Part shown: in pieces, positions 43,243 to 51,222 of the stretch
Numbering within the stretch: position 1 is the stretch's first letter
How the letters are laid out: each line of letters opens with the position of its first letter
Origin: Pseudomonadota bacterium
Lineage (GTDB): Bacteria > Pseudomonadota > Gammaproteobacteria > Xanthomonadales > Xanthomonadaceae
Assembly: GCA_018242485.1 (NCBI GenBank)
Contig: JAFEBV010000001.1
Location: 95,233-159,232, forward strand
Length of the DNA: 64,000 nt
Direction of reading: 5' to 3'
Program-made: the position numbers and the translations under genes
Notes under the pieces: generated by a model
Databases searched by the model: none
What the model saw: only the letters and a program-made list of their open reading frames with translations
What the model was told of the DNA's origin: nothing

Positions 43243-44259
43243 TCACGGCAGCGGCACGCGCTCGAGCAATTCGTGCACGAGCCGTTCGCCGTCCCAGCCT
43301 TCGGCGGTCGCCGCATAACTAGGCAACAGGCGATGGCGCAGCACGTCGGGCGCGACGGCCTGCACGTCCTCGGGAGTCGCATAGTCACGGCCAGCCAGCC
43401 ACGCACGCGCACGCGCGCAACGCTCGAGTGCGATGGAACCGCGCGGGCTGGCGCCCCAGGCAATGCGAGCGGCGAGCGCGGGGTCGTAGCGACCGGCATC
43501 ACGGCTGGCGAGCACCAGTTCGATCAGGTATTTCTCCAGCGCCGGCGCGACATGCAGATCGAGCACCTGCGCACGTGCGGCGAACAAGTCGGCTTGCGAC
43601 AGCATCTGCGGCTTTGTCGGCACTGCGTTGCCATGACTGCCGCGCTCGCGTTCGCGCACCAGCCGCAGGATACGGCTTTCCGCACCGGCTTCGGGATAAC
43701 CCACGCGCACATGCATCAGGAAGCGGTCGAGCTGCGCCTCGGGCAGCGCGTAGGTGCCCTCCTGCTCGATCGGATTCTGCGTCGCCATCGCCAGAAACAG
43801 CCGCGGCAGCGGGTAGGTGGATCGACCGACGGTGATCTGCCGTTCGCCCATCGCCTCCAGTAGCGCCGACTGCACCTTCGGCGGCGCGCGGTTGATCTCG
43901 TCGGCCAGCAGCAGGTTGTGGAACAGTGGACCGGGCTGGAACTCGAAACGGCCTTCGTTCGCGCGCCAGATGTCGGTGCCGGTGAGGTCGGCCGGCAGCA
44001 GATCGGGTGTGAACTGCACGCGGCTGAAGTCGGCTTCGATACGCGCGGCCAGTTCCTTCACCGCGGTGGTCTTGGCCAGCCCCGGCGCGCCTTCCACCAG
44101 CAGATGGCCGTCGGCGAGCAGGGCGATCAACAGGCGTTCGACCAGTTCCGACTGGCCGATGACGGCGTTCGCCAGATCGTCGCGCAAGGCGGTGAAACGA
44201 GCGTGCAGTGTGGAGGAATCTGCGGTCGTGGCAGTGATGGGGTCGATGGGCGTATCCAT
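43243..44259 (-). CDS. moxR: MoxR-family AAA+ ATPase
   Basis: 338 residues from ATG 44259, chosen because GAGG lies 9 nt upstream (a second ATG two codons earlier is too close). Walker A GAPGLAKTTAVKEL, Walker B LLADEINRAPPKVQSALLEAM, sensor 1 MATQNPIEQEGTYALPEAQLDRF and the C-terminal GASPRGSIAL lid motif. It acts as a chaperone for VWA-domain proteins and is first gene of the operon that ends with batD. Confidence 0.95.
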   Translation of the reverse strand: MDTPIDPITATTADSSTLHARFTALRDDLANAVIGQSELVERLLIALLADGHLLVEGAPGLAKTTAVKELAARIEADFSRVQFTPDLLPADLTGTDIWRANEGRFEFQPGPLFHNLLLADEINRAPPKVQSALLEAMGERQITVGRSTYPLPRLFLAMATQNPIEQEGTYALPEAQLDRFLMHVRVGYPEAGAESRILRLVRERERGSHGNAVPTKPQMLSQADLFAARAQVLDLHVAPALEKYLIELVLASRDAGRYDPALAARIAWGASPRGSIALERCARARAWLAGRDYATPEDVQAVAPDVLRHRLLPSYAATAEGWDGERLVHELLERVPLP

Positions 44260-44351
44260 GGGCATGAGCCTCGACGCCGCGGTGAAGCGGCGGCTGTGGG
44301 AGCGATCGTGGCGTTCGACAGGAACCGTGGGGGTTGGTTCCGCAGCCGCGT

Positions 44352-45518
44352 TCAGCGTGCAGCCAGCACCGTCGCGAGCGGCTCGGGCCGACCGATCAGG
44401 AAGCCTTGCGCATAACGGCAACCGATGCCGCCGAGGAAGTCCAGTTGCTCGGCGGTCTCCACACCTTCCACGACGAGATCGGCACCGATCGCCTGCGCCA
44501 TCGCAACGATGGCGCGCACGATGTTCATCGCCTTGCTCGAAACAAACATCTCGCGCACGAAGGCCTGATCGATCTTGATCACGTCGAAATCGAGCCGATA
44601 CAAGTGAGTCAGGTGCGAATAGCGGGTGCCGAAATCGTCCAGTGATACCGCGATCGCGTTGGCATGGCAGTGGGAGATGAGCGCGGCGACTTGCTCGGGA
44701 TCCAGCGCCTGGCTCTCGGTGATCTCCAGCTTCACGCAACCCGGCGGCAGGCGCAGCGCGTCGCGGCGCGCGACCACGCGCTGGATGAGGTCAGGGCTGA
44801 CCAGTTGCCGCGCGGAAACATTGACGGCGACGAAGGGCATGGGATCGGCGCGCAAGGCATCCAGCGCTGCCATCGCCTCGTCGAGCACGTATTCGCCGAC
44901 CGGCATGATCAGCGAGGTTTCCTCGGCCAACTGGATGAAGGCTTCGGGCGCGATGGCACCGAGCACGGGGTGATCCCAGCGCACCAGCGCCTCATAGCCG
45001 GCGATGCGTCCGCTGGCGATCTCCTGGATCGGCTGGTAACGCACTTCCAGACGTCGCTGCTGCAAGGCCTCGCGCAATTCGTCTTCGAGACGGAACTTGC
45101 CCAACCCGTCCTCGTCGCCGGTCACCGAACTCACTGCCGAAGCATCGGCGAAATTGCCGCGCAACAAGGCGAGCATGCGCCGGTAGCGCTTGACCTGCCC
45201 GTCGAGCATCGTGCGCAGGGTGGGATCGGCGCGGGCGAGCCGGTCGCGGATTTGCTCGCCGTCGATGGTGAGCACGACCGCGCCTTCGGATAGAACCACG
45301 GCATCGACCGAATGCGGCACGCCTTCGGCCGCAGACAGCTCGCCGACCAGTTCCCCGCGCCCCAGTCGCGCCAACACGACCTCCATCGGCGGCCCACCGG
45401 CACGACCCACGCGCAGCGAGCGCAATTCGATCACCCCTTCCTCGATCAGGTAGCCGCACTCCGAGCGCCCACCGAGGCGAAACAGGTAGTCCCCCGCAGT
45501 GAGCGTTCTGCGTGCCAC
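44352..45518 (-). CDS. cNMP-binding/EAL c-di-GMP phosphodiesterase
   Basis: 388 residues from a GTG start with AGAGGAGG 10 nt upstream. The N-terminal cyclic-nucleotide-binding-like domain (about 1-120) has LARLGRGELVGELSAAEG. The C-terminal EAL domain has E176 in YEALVRW, FVAVNVSARQL, LEITES, SLDDFGTRYS, DVIKIDQAFV, VVEGVETAEQ and YAQGFLIGRP, so the metal and catalytic residues are present. It should hydrolyse c-di-GMP under control of a nucleotide or another ligand. It lies between the pil operon and moxR; pilus function is a classic c-di-GMP output. Confidence 0.93.
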   Translation of the reverse strand: MARRTLTAGDYLFRLGGRSECGYLIEEGVIELRSLRVGRAGGPPMEVVLARLGRGELVGELSAAEGVPHSVDAVVLSEGAVVLTIDGEQIRDRLARADPTLRTMLDGQVKRYRRMLALLRGNFADASAVSSVTGDEDGLGKFRLEDELREALQQRRLEVRYQPIQEIASGRIAGYEALVRWDHPVLGAIAPEAFIQLAEETSLIMPVGEYVLDEAMAALDALRADPMPFVAVNVSARQLVSPDLIQRVVARRDALRLPPGCVKLEITESQALDPEQVAALISHCHANAIAVSLDDFGTRYSHLTHLYRLDFDVIKIDQAFVREMFVSSKAMNIVRAIVAMAQAIGADLVVEGVETAEQLDFLGGIGCRYAQGFLIGRPEPLATVLAAR

Positions 45519-45540
45519 TCGCCGTCAACCTCCTCTAAGA

Positions 45541-45569
45541 ATGAAGGGGCCGCAAAGCGGCCCCTTCAT
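45541..45569. terminator. Perfect 13-bp stem-loop after pilQ
   Basis: ATGAAGGGGCCGC, loop AAA, GCGGCCCCTTCAT. It sits between the pilQ stop and the EAL gene. No U-tract follows, so it may stabilise the pil mRNA 3' end or terminate weakly. Confidence 0.65.
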
Positions 45570-45596
45570 CGTGTCCCGACCGCAGGAACTGCGCCG

Positions 45597-47942
45597 TCAG
45601 TTGCGTTGCTTGACCTCGAGAATTTTCGGGGTCACGAACACCAGCAACTCGGCCTTGTTCGCGGAATGGTTCTTGTTGCGGAACAGGAAGCCCAAGCCCG
45701 GCAAGTCGCCGAGGAATGGCACCTTGGTCAAATCTTCGCGCTTGCTGAACTCGTACACGCCACCGATCACCACCGTTTGTCCCGAATCCACCAACGCCGC
45801 AGTGGTCACTTGACGCTTGGTGATCTGCGGCACGTTGCCGAAATTCGGCACGTTGATGAATCCCTTCAGCTCGTCCTTGGTGATGTCCAGATCCATGTAC
45901 ACGCGGTTGTCGTGGGTGATGGTCGGGGTGACCTTCAACTCCAGCACCACGTCCTTGAACTGCACGTTGGCCGTCGCGCCGCCACCACCGCCACCGGAAC
46001 TGCCGCTGATGGTGACGTAACCAATCTCGTCGCCCTGCTTGATGTCGGCCTGCTTCTGATTGCTGGTGATCACGCGCGGATTGGAGATCACCTCGCCGCG
46101 GCCCTCGGTTTGCAACGCCGACAATTCCAGATCCAGCGCATGGCCGCCGCGCAGGATGCTGAAGGCGAGACTGCCGGCCGCACCGGTGACCGGAAGATTG
46201 ACGTTCAGGCCATGGGCGATACTCGGTATCTGGTTGGTCACCAGCGGATACACGGGAACGGCAATACCGTTCACATTGCAGCCCGCCGTGGTCGAACATG
46301 TGGCCACTGCCGCATTGTAGGTCGCCAAGGAGTTGGCATAAGCATTCGCCGCCACCGCAGCCGCATTCTGGTTGTTCTGATCGGTAGAGACGACCGACCC
46401 TTGGGTCGTCAAGGCGTTGCCGATGGTGTCGCCCCACGTCGTGAGCGTCTTGGAGCCGTCGTTGAAGCCACTGATTCCAAGACGGGCACCGATGTCGCGG
46501 GCGAAATCCTCGTTGGCGATCACGATCCGGGCCTCAATCAGCACCTGATCCACCGGACGATCCAGTACTGCAACCAGCTTCTTGATCTCGTCCACCTTCC
46601 GCGGAAGATCAGTCAGCAGCAGCGTATTGCTGCGCCGGTCGAAACTGACGCTACCGCGATCGGAGAGGAAGCCGCGCTGCTGATTGCCTCCACCGGAGTT
46701 GGACGACGAACTCGTTTTGGCCTGCTCGGTCAGCAATTTGGCGATATCTTCCGCATTGCCGTAATTGATCGGGATGTATTCGGTGACCGTCGGGGCACGC
46801 TGCTCGATGGCAATGCGTGCGTCTTCCAACGCCTGCTCGTAATCGGCGATCTCCTTCTGCGGCGCTACCCATACCACGCCGCCATCGCGGCGCTGATCCA
46901 GACCCTTGGCGCGCAACACCACGTCCAGCGCCTGATCCCACGGCACATTGATCAGACGCAGGGTGACATTGCCGGTGACGGTGTCGGACGCGACCACGTT
47001 CAGACCCGACTCCTCGGCGATCAACTGCAGCACCGTGCGAACCGGAACGTCCTGGAAGTTGAAGGTCGCCGGCTTGCCGGTGTACTTCTTCGGCGCTCCG
47101 ACTCGGCCCGAGACGCTGCCCGAATCGGCGAGCGCGGCGTCGTCGGCCTTCTTCGGGTTGATCTCGATGACGTACTCGTTGCCCATCTGGTAGGCCGAGG
47201 CGCTGAATCCGCCGCCGGTGTTGATGGCCAACCGGGTGCCACCGGCCTGCTCGCGGGCATCGATCGACTGCACCGGCGTGGCGAAATCGCTCACGTCCAG
47301 ATGCTTGGCGAGGTTGGCGGGGATATCGGCATTGCGCACGTCCACCATCACCCGCGTGCCTTCCACGCGCATGTCGGCATCGGCGCCATCGCCGCTGAAC
47401 TTCAGGACGATGCGGCCCGCGCCGTTTTGGCCACGCCGGAAATCCACATTGGACACACTCAGCGCGTCGGCGACGCGACGCGAGGGGTCCATGCTGTTGG
47501 CCATCACCGGCCCCTTCACCTTGGCGCCGGAATCGGCGACGGTGAGGATCAGACGATTGCCCTCGATACGCGATTGGTAAGGAGCCTGCCGGAACAAGTC
47601 GACCATCACCCGGGTCTTGCCGTGGGCTTCCGCCGCCGACAGCGTGCTGGCCGCACCGTCTCCGATCAGCACCTTGTGCCCGGCCAATTCATTGCGGGTG
47701 TCGGGCAGATCGATGGCAATCCGGGGCGGGCCATCGGTGGTAAACACCTGCGCGTCGCCTACCGGCTGGGCGAATTGCAAGGTGATGTCCACCGTGCCTT
47801 TCTTGCCGGGGGCATGGGTGACCTGCTGCAAGGCATTCGACGCGCAGGCGGGGAATGCGCTGCTGAGCAGCCAGACGCCCAAGCCCAGCGCCGTGGTGGC
47901 GCGCGACCGGCTGATCCGGCGGTTGACTTTTTTTGCGCTCAT
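45597..47942 (-). CDS. pilQ: Type IV pilus secretin PilQ
   Basis: 781 residues. Signal peptide ending near PACAS, two AMIN domains (about 45-250), a short secretin-TonB N domain (FNFQDVPVRTVLQLIAEESGLNVV), N-domains with YGNAEDIAKLLTE and ANTLLLTDLPRKVDEIKKLVAVLDRPVDQVLIEARIVIA-type sequence (key RSNTLLLTDLP), and the outer-membrane secretin core ending VPFLGDLPGLGFLFR and LLVFVTPKIL. A Cys-containing insertion (TCSTTAGCNVNGIAV) sits in the secretin domain. It forms the pilus exit pore. Last gene of pilMNOPQ. Confidence 0.96.
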   Translation of the reverse strand: MSAKKVNRRISRSRATTALGLGVWLLSSAFPACASNALQQVTHAPGKKGTVDITLQFAQPVGDAQVFTTDGPPRIAIDLPDTRNELAGHKVLIGDGAASTLSAAEAHGKTRVMVDLFRQAPYQSRIEGNRLILTVADSGAKVKGPVMANSMDPSRRVADALSVSNVDFRRGQNGAGRIVLKFSGDGADADMRVEGTRVMVDVRNADIPANLAKHLDVSDFATPVQSIDAREQAGGTRLAINTGGGFSASAYQMGNEYVIEINPKKADDAALADSGSVSGRVGAPKKYTGKPATFNFQDVPVRTVLQLIAEESGLNVVASDTVTGNVTLRLINVPWDQALDVVLRAKGLDQRRDGGVVWVAPQKEIADYEQALEDARIAIEQRAPTVTEYIPINYGNAEDIAKLLTEQAKTSSSSNSGGGNQQRGFLSDRGSVSFDRRSNTLLLTDLPRKVDEIKKLVAVLDRPVDQVLIEARIVIANEDFARDIGARLGISGFNDGSKTLTTWGDTIGNALTTQGSVVSTDQNNQNAAAVAANAYANSLATYNAAVATCSTTAGCNVNGIAVPVYPLVTNQIPSIAHGLNVNLPVTGAAGSLAFSILRGGHALDLELSALQTEGRGEVISNPRVITSNQKQADIKQGDEIGYVTISGSSGGGGGGATANVQFKDVVLELKVTPTITHDNRVYMDLDITKDELKGFINVPNFGNVPQITKRQVTTAALVDSGQTVVIGGVYEFSKREDLTKVPFLGDLPGLGFLFRNKNHSANKAELLVFVTPKILEVKQRN

Positions 47943-47957
47943 CTCGCTACTCCCCGA

Positions 47958-48488
47958 TCATTGATTTGGTAGGCTGATGGATGCCGGCCGCTCGATCCAG
48001 CCGCCCGCGCCATCCGACACCAGCTCGGTGATGTTGATCTTCGTGGGCGTGACTTCGGTCACCTTGCCATCATTCTGTCCCACGTAATTCCCCGGTACCA
48101 CCCTGTGCGTGACCTTGTCCGGCGACATGACAAGACCCACGATGGTGCTGCCCGCTCCCAGCGTCCCGTTCATGACCAAGCTGTCGAGCGGGAACGCCTC
48201 CAGCGGCTGCCGCGGACGATCCTTGTCCGGATGCGGCCCGGAACCCGCCTTGGACAGATCGACGGGACTGGAGAACGGATCCCTGAGACCCTGATCGGCG
48301 TACAGGAAGGTCTCGAATTTCTGCATCACCGGGATGGGATCCAGCGGCGGGCCAGGCCGCTGCTTGACGGTCGACACGTAGCTCACCAAATCCGGGTCGG
48401 AATTGATGCCACGCCCACAACCGGCAAGTGCGGCAGCGATCGCCACCACGCTGGCGCAACGAAACAAGGTCTTGTGCCGTGCTGTCAT
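47958..48488 (-). CDS. pilP: Type IV pilus lipoprotein PilP
   Basis: 176 residues. The lipobox LAGC puts the lipidated cysteine at residue 24. The region FLYADQGLRDPFSSPV is the conserved segment that binds PilN/PilO, and SLVMNGTLGAGSTIVGLVMSPD with VVPGNYVGQNDGKV forms the beta domain that docks on PilQ. The start follows the pilO stop by 1 bp. Confidence 0.94.
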   Translation of the reverse strand: MTARHKTLFRCASVVAIAAALAGCGRGINSDPDLVSYVSTVKQRPGPPLDPIPVMQKFETFLYADQGLRDPFSSPVDLSKAGSGPHPDKDRPRQPLEAFPLDSLVMNGTLGAGSTIVGLVMSPDKVTHRVVPGNYVGQNDGKVTEVTPTKINITELVSDGAGGWIERPASISLPNQ

Positions 48489-48489
48489 C

Positions 48490-49185
48490 TCACTTGCCCC
48501 CTGCCGGCGGCGCGGCCGGCGATGCCGCGGCTGGCGTGGCGCCTGAAGACGCGCCCCCCGTCTGTTCGTCTTCATCCAGATAGCGATAGGTCTTGACTGT
48601 ACCTTCCAAGGTAAGACTGCCATCTGCAGCAATCTTGCCATTCTTCAGCGTCGGCTTGAGCGAGATGTCGTGCATGGTCAGAATCACCACCCTCGGCAAC
48701 GAAGCCACGCCGCTCATGAAGGCGCCGAACTGGTGATAGGTGCCTACCATGCGCAACTGGATGGGCTTCTCGGCGTAGAACTCCTGCTTGGTCTCGTCTC
48801 CGGGTTTGAACAGTTCGTTGACGATGCCCGTGGCCAGCGCGGTCTGCGAAATGTCCACGATCAAGTCCGGCATTTCGGTCTTGCCCGGCAACTGCCGCAT
48901 CATCTGCTGGAGCATGTCCTCCATCTGCGCCAGCTGGATCTTCAACGGTTCCAAGTTGGCCGCGCGCCCCGCCTTGCCTTCGAACGTCGTCTTCAGCGAC
49001 GCCTCTTGCTGCTCGAGCCCAGCCAACTGCTCGCGCTGCCCGCTGATCAGCGCGTAGTAGAACAGGCCGAGGATGATCGCGATGATCAGACCGCAAGCCA
49101 GATACTTCAACGCATCCGGCCACGCGCCGGAGTTGTTGTAGTCGATATTGCCCCAGTCGATCTTTTTCTTGGCATTCGTGCTCAC
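48490..49185 (-). CDS. pilO: Type IV pilus inner-membrane protein PilO
   Basis: 231 residues. Cytoplasmic N-terminus, one membrane helix (CGLIIAIILGLFYYALISGQ), coiled coil (EQLAGLEQQEASLKTTFEGKA) and a periplasmic ferredoxin-like domain (QLRMVGTYHQFGAFMSGVASLPRVV). A Pro/Ala tail ends the protein. It forms a heterodimer with PilN. Confidence 0.95.
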   Translation of the reverse strand: MSTNAKKKIDWGNIDYNNSGAWPDALKYLACGLIIAIILGLFYYALISGQREQLAGLEQQEASLKTTFEGKAGRAANLEPLKIQLAQMEDMLQQMMRQLPGKTEMPDLIVDISQTALATGIVNELFKPGDETKQEFYAEKPIQLRMVGTYHQFGAFMSGVASLPRVVILTMHDISLKPTLKNGKIAADGSLTLEGTVKTYRYLDEDEQTGGASSGATPAAASPAAPPAGGK

Positions 49186-49925
49186 GGAGTCGCCCCTCCC
49201 TTGCTCGCGGCCGATGCGGGCGAAGCCGCCGGCGACGCCGGTGCAGCCGCAGACGACGTTGCCGGCGCTGTCGCTGCAGTGGCAGCAGAACTCGCCGGGC
49301 TGGCTGCCGCGCCGGACACCTGCTTGGTCACTGGCTTGCCATCCGAACCCAGCACCGGCTGACCATTGGCATCCAGCACCTGGCCGGGCTTGGTCAGGGT
49401 CAGCGCCAACGTGAATTGATAAGGCAGGGCCTTGTCGCCGCCCGCCGCCTCGATCACGTTCAGATCCGGGTTGGTCATCCAGCCCGAGGACTCGATGTTG
49501 CGCATGTAGGCGCTGACCCGGGCGTTGGACTGCGACAGGCCCTGCAGGGTGAGCTTGTTGCCGTCCTGCTTGACCGAGGTCAGGCGCACGCCATCGGGAA
49601 TGGTGCGCACCAGCTCATCGAACAGGTGCACCATCTGCGAACGGTTGGCCTGCAACTGTTCGATCACGTCCTTGCGTCGGAGCAGGATTTCCTTTTTCCT
49701 GTCGAGCGCCTCGATTTCCTTGATCTTCGCATCCAACTGGGTGATCTGGTCGGTCAGATAGGCATTGCGGGCGTTCTGGCCATCGATCTGCTGGCTGTAG
49801 AACATGTACGCGCCCAGACCGATGACGAGAGCCGCCGCGACAGCCAGACCCAACATCACGTAGAACGCCTGCTGGCGTTCCTTGCGGCGCTCGGCGCGCC
49901 ACGGCAGGAGATTGACCTTGGCCAT
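49182..49925 (-). CDS. pilN: Type IV pilus inner-membrane protein PilN
   Basis: 247 residues. The N-terminus MAKVNLLPWRAERR is the PilM-binding motif, followed by one membrane helix and coiled coil, and a periplasmic domain with RTIPDGVRLTSVKQDGNKLTLQG. It has a long Ala/Ser-rich C-terminal tail. It overlaps the pilM stop by 1 bp and the pilO start by 4 bp. Confidence 0.95.
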   Translation of the reverse strand: MAKVNLLPWRAERRKERQQAFYVMLGLAVAAALVIGLGAYMFYSQQIDGQNARNAYLTDQITQLDAKIKEIEALDRKKEILLRRKDVIEQLQANRSQMVHLFDELVRTIPDGVRLTSVKQDGNKLTLQGLSQSNARVSAYMRNIESSGWMTNPDLNVIEAAGGDKALPYQFTLALTLTKPGQVLDANGQPVLGSDGKPVTKQVSGAAASPASSAATAATAPATSSAAAPASPAASPASAASKGGATP

Positions 49926-50983
49926 CAGTCGAAACTCCTCATGGCAAGTCCGCAGGCGATCATCAAGGCCGGCGCGTCCTGAGCAAGCGCATTGGCTTGC
50001 ACACGCGGGCCGAGCGACATGTTCGCGAGCGGGTTGGCGGTCACGGTGGGCACGCCGAGCTGTTCTTCGATCATGCCGTTCATCCCGGCGATCGACGCGC
50101 AGCCGCCGGCGAGCACGATCTGATCGACGCGATTGAACTCGCTGCCGGCGTAGAAGAACTGCAGCAGGCGGCTGATTTGCTGAACCATCGCTTCCTTGAA
50201 CGGCTCCAGCACTTCGACTTCGTAGCTCTCGGGCAGGCCGCCTTGGCGTTTGGCGAGGCCCGCTTCCTCGTAGTTCAGCCCGTAACGGCGCATCACTTCG
50301 TCGGTCAGGTGCTTGCCGCCGAACGCCTGCTCGCGGGTATAGATGCTGCGCTGGTCGCGCAGCACGTTGAGCGTGGTGACGGTCGCGCCCACGTCCACCA
50401 GCGCGACCAGCCCGTCCTTGGGTACGGACAATTGGTCGGCGATGAGGCGGAAGGCGTTCTCCATCGCGAACGCTTCCACATCCATCACCTTGGTGGTGAG
50501 GCCGCCCATCTCCAGCGCGGACTGGCGCAGTTCCACGTTTTCCGAACGCGAGGCCACCAGCAGCACCTGCACGAGCTCCGCGTTGCCGGGCATCGGCCCG
50601 AGCACCTCGAAGTCCATGCTGACCTCGTTGATCGGATACGGGATGTACTGCGCGGCGTCGTACTGGATCTGATCCTCCAGCGCGTCGTCGTCGAGGTTGG
50701 CCGGCATGGTGATCAGCTTGGTGATCACCGCCGACCCGGCCACCGCCGCCGCAGCGTGCTTGGCCCGGGTCTGCGAGCGACCGACCGCACGCCGGATGGC
50801 GTCGCCGACCGCTTCGACCTCGACGATGGATTTCTCGACCACGGCGTTCGACGGCAACGGCTCGACCGCGTAATGCTCCACGCGATAGCGCCCGCCGACC
50901 TGGCTCAGTTGCAAGAGCTTGATCGCGGTGGAACTGATGTCGACGCCGACCAGCGGCGCCTGCGTGTTTCCGAAAAGACCCAC
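49925..50983 (-). CDS. pilM: Type IV pilus actin-like ATPase PilM
   Basis: 352 residues from GTG 50983, preceded by AAGGGGAG with 5-nt spacing. Actin-fold motifs: VGVDISSTAIKLLQL (phosphate 1), LVALVDVGATVTTLNVL (phosphate 2) and VLAGGCASIAGM (adenosine). It binds the PilN N-terminus on the cytoplasmic side. First gene of the operon, divergent from mrcA over 239 bp. Confidence 0.96.
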   Translation of the reverse strand: MGLFGNTQAPLVGVDISSTAIKLLQLSQVGGRYRVEHYAVEPLPSNAVVEKSIVEVEAVGDAIRRAVGRSQTRAKHAAAAVAGSAVITKLITMPANLDDDALEDQIQYDAAQYIPYPINEVSMDFEVLGPMPGNAELVQVLLVASRSENVELRQSALEMGGLTTKVMDVEAFAMENAFRLIADQLSVPKDGLVALVDVGATVTTLNVLRDQRSIYTREQAFGGKHLTDEVMRRYGLNYEEAGLAKRQGGLPESYEVEVLEPFKEAMVQQISRLLQFFYAGSEFNRVDQIVLAGGCASIAGMNGMIEEQLGVPTVTANPLANMSLGPRVQANALAQDAPALMIACGLAMRSFD

Positions 50984-51172
50984 GGTCACTCCCCTTCCGG
51001 CGGGCTTGATACGGCGGTACGGATACCGCGGCGACAAAGTAATAACGATTCGCTCACGAAATAGCAAGCGCCCAGCGCGAACTTTTTCGCCAGACCCCCT
51101 CCAACCCCACTGCAAACCACCCGCCCCTGACGGCATGGCCGGCCCGATCCCCTGAGCCATTCGCGTACGTTC

Positions 51173-51178
51173 TATACT
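51173..51178 (+). promoter_or_regulatory. Candidate mrcA -10 box
   Basis: TATACT 45 bp upstream of the mrcA ATG; no convincing -35. Confidence 0.35.
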
Positions 51179-51222
51179 CCACCACCCTACACGCAGTACA
51201 GCATCGGACGCAAATCCCCGCG

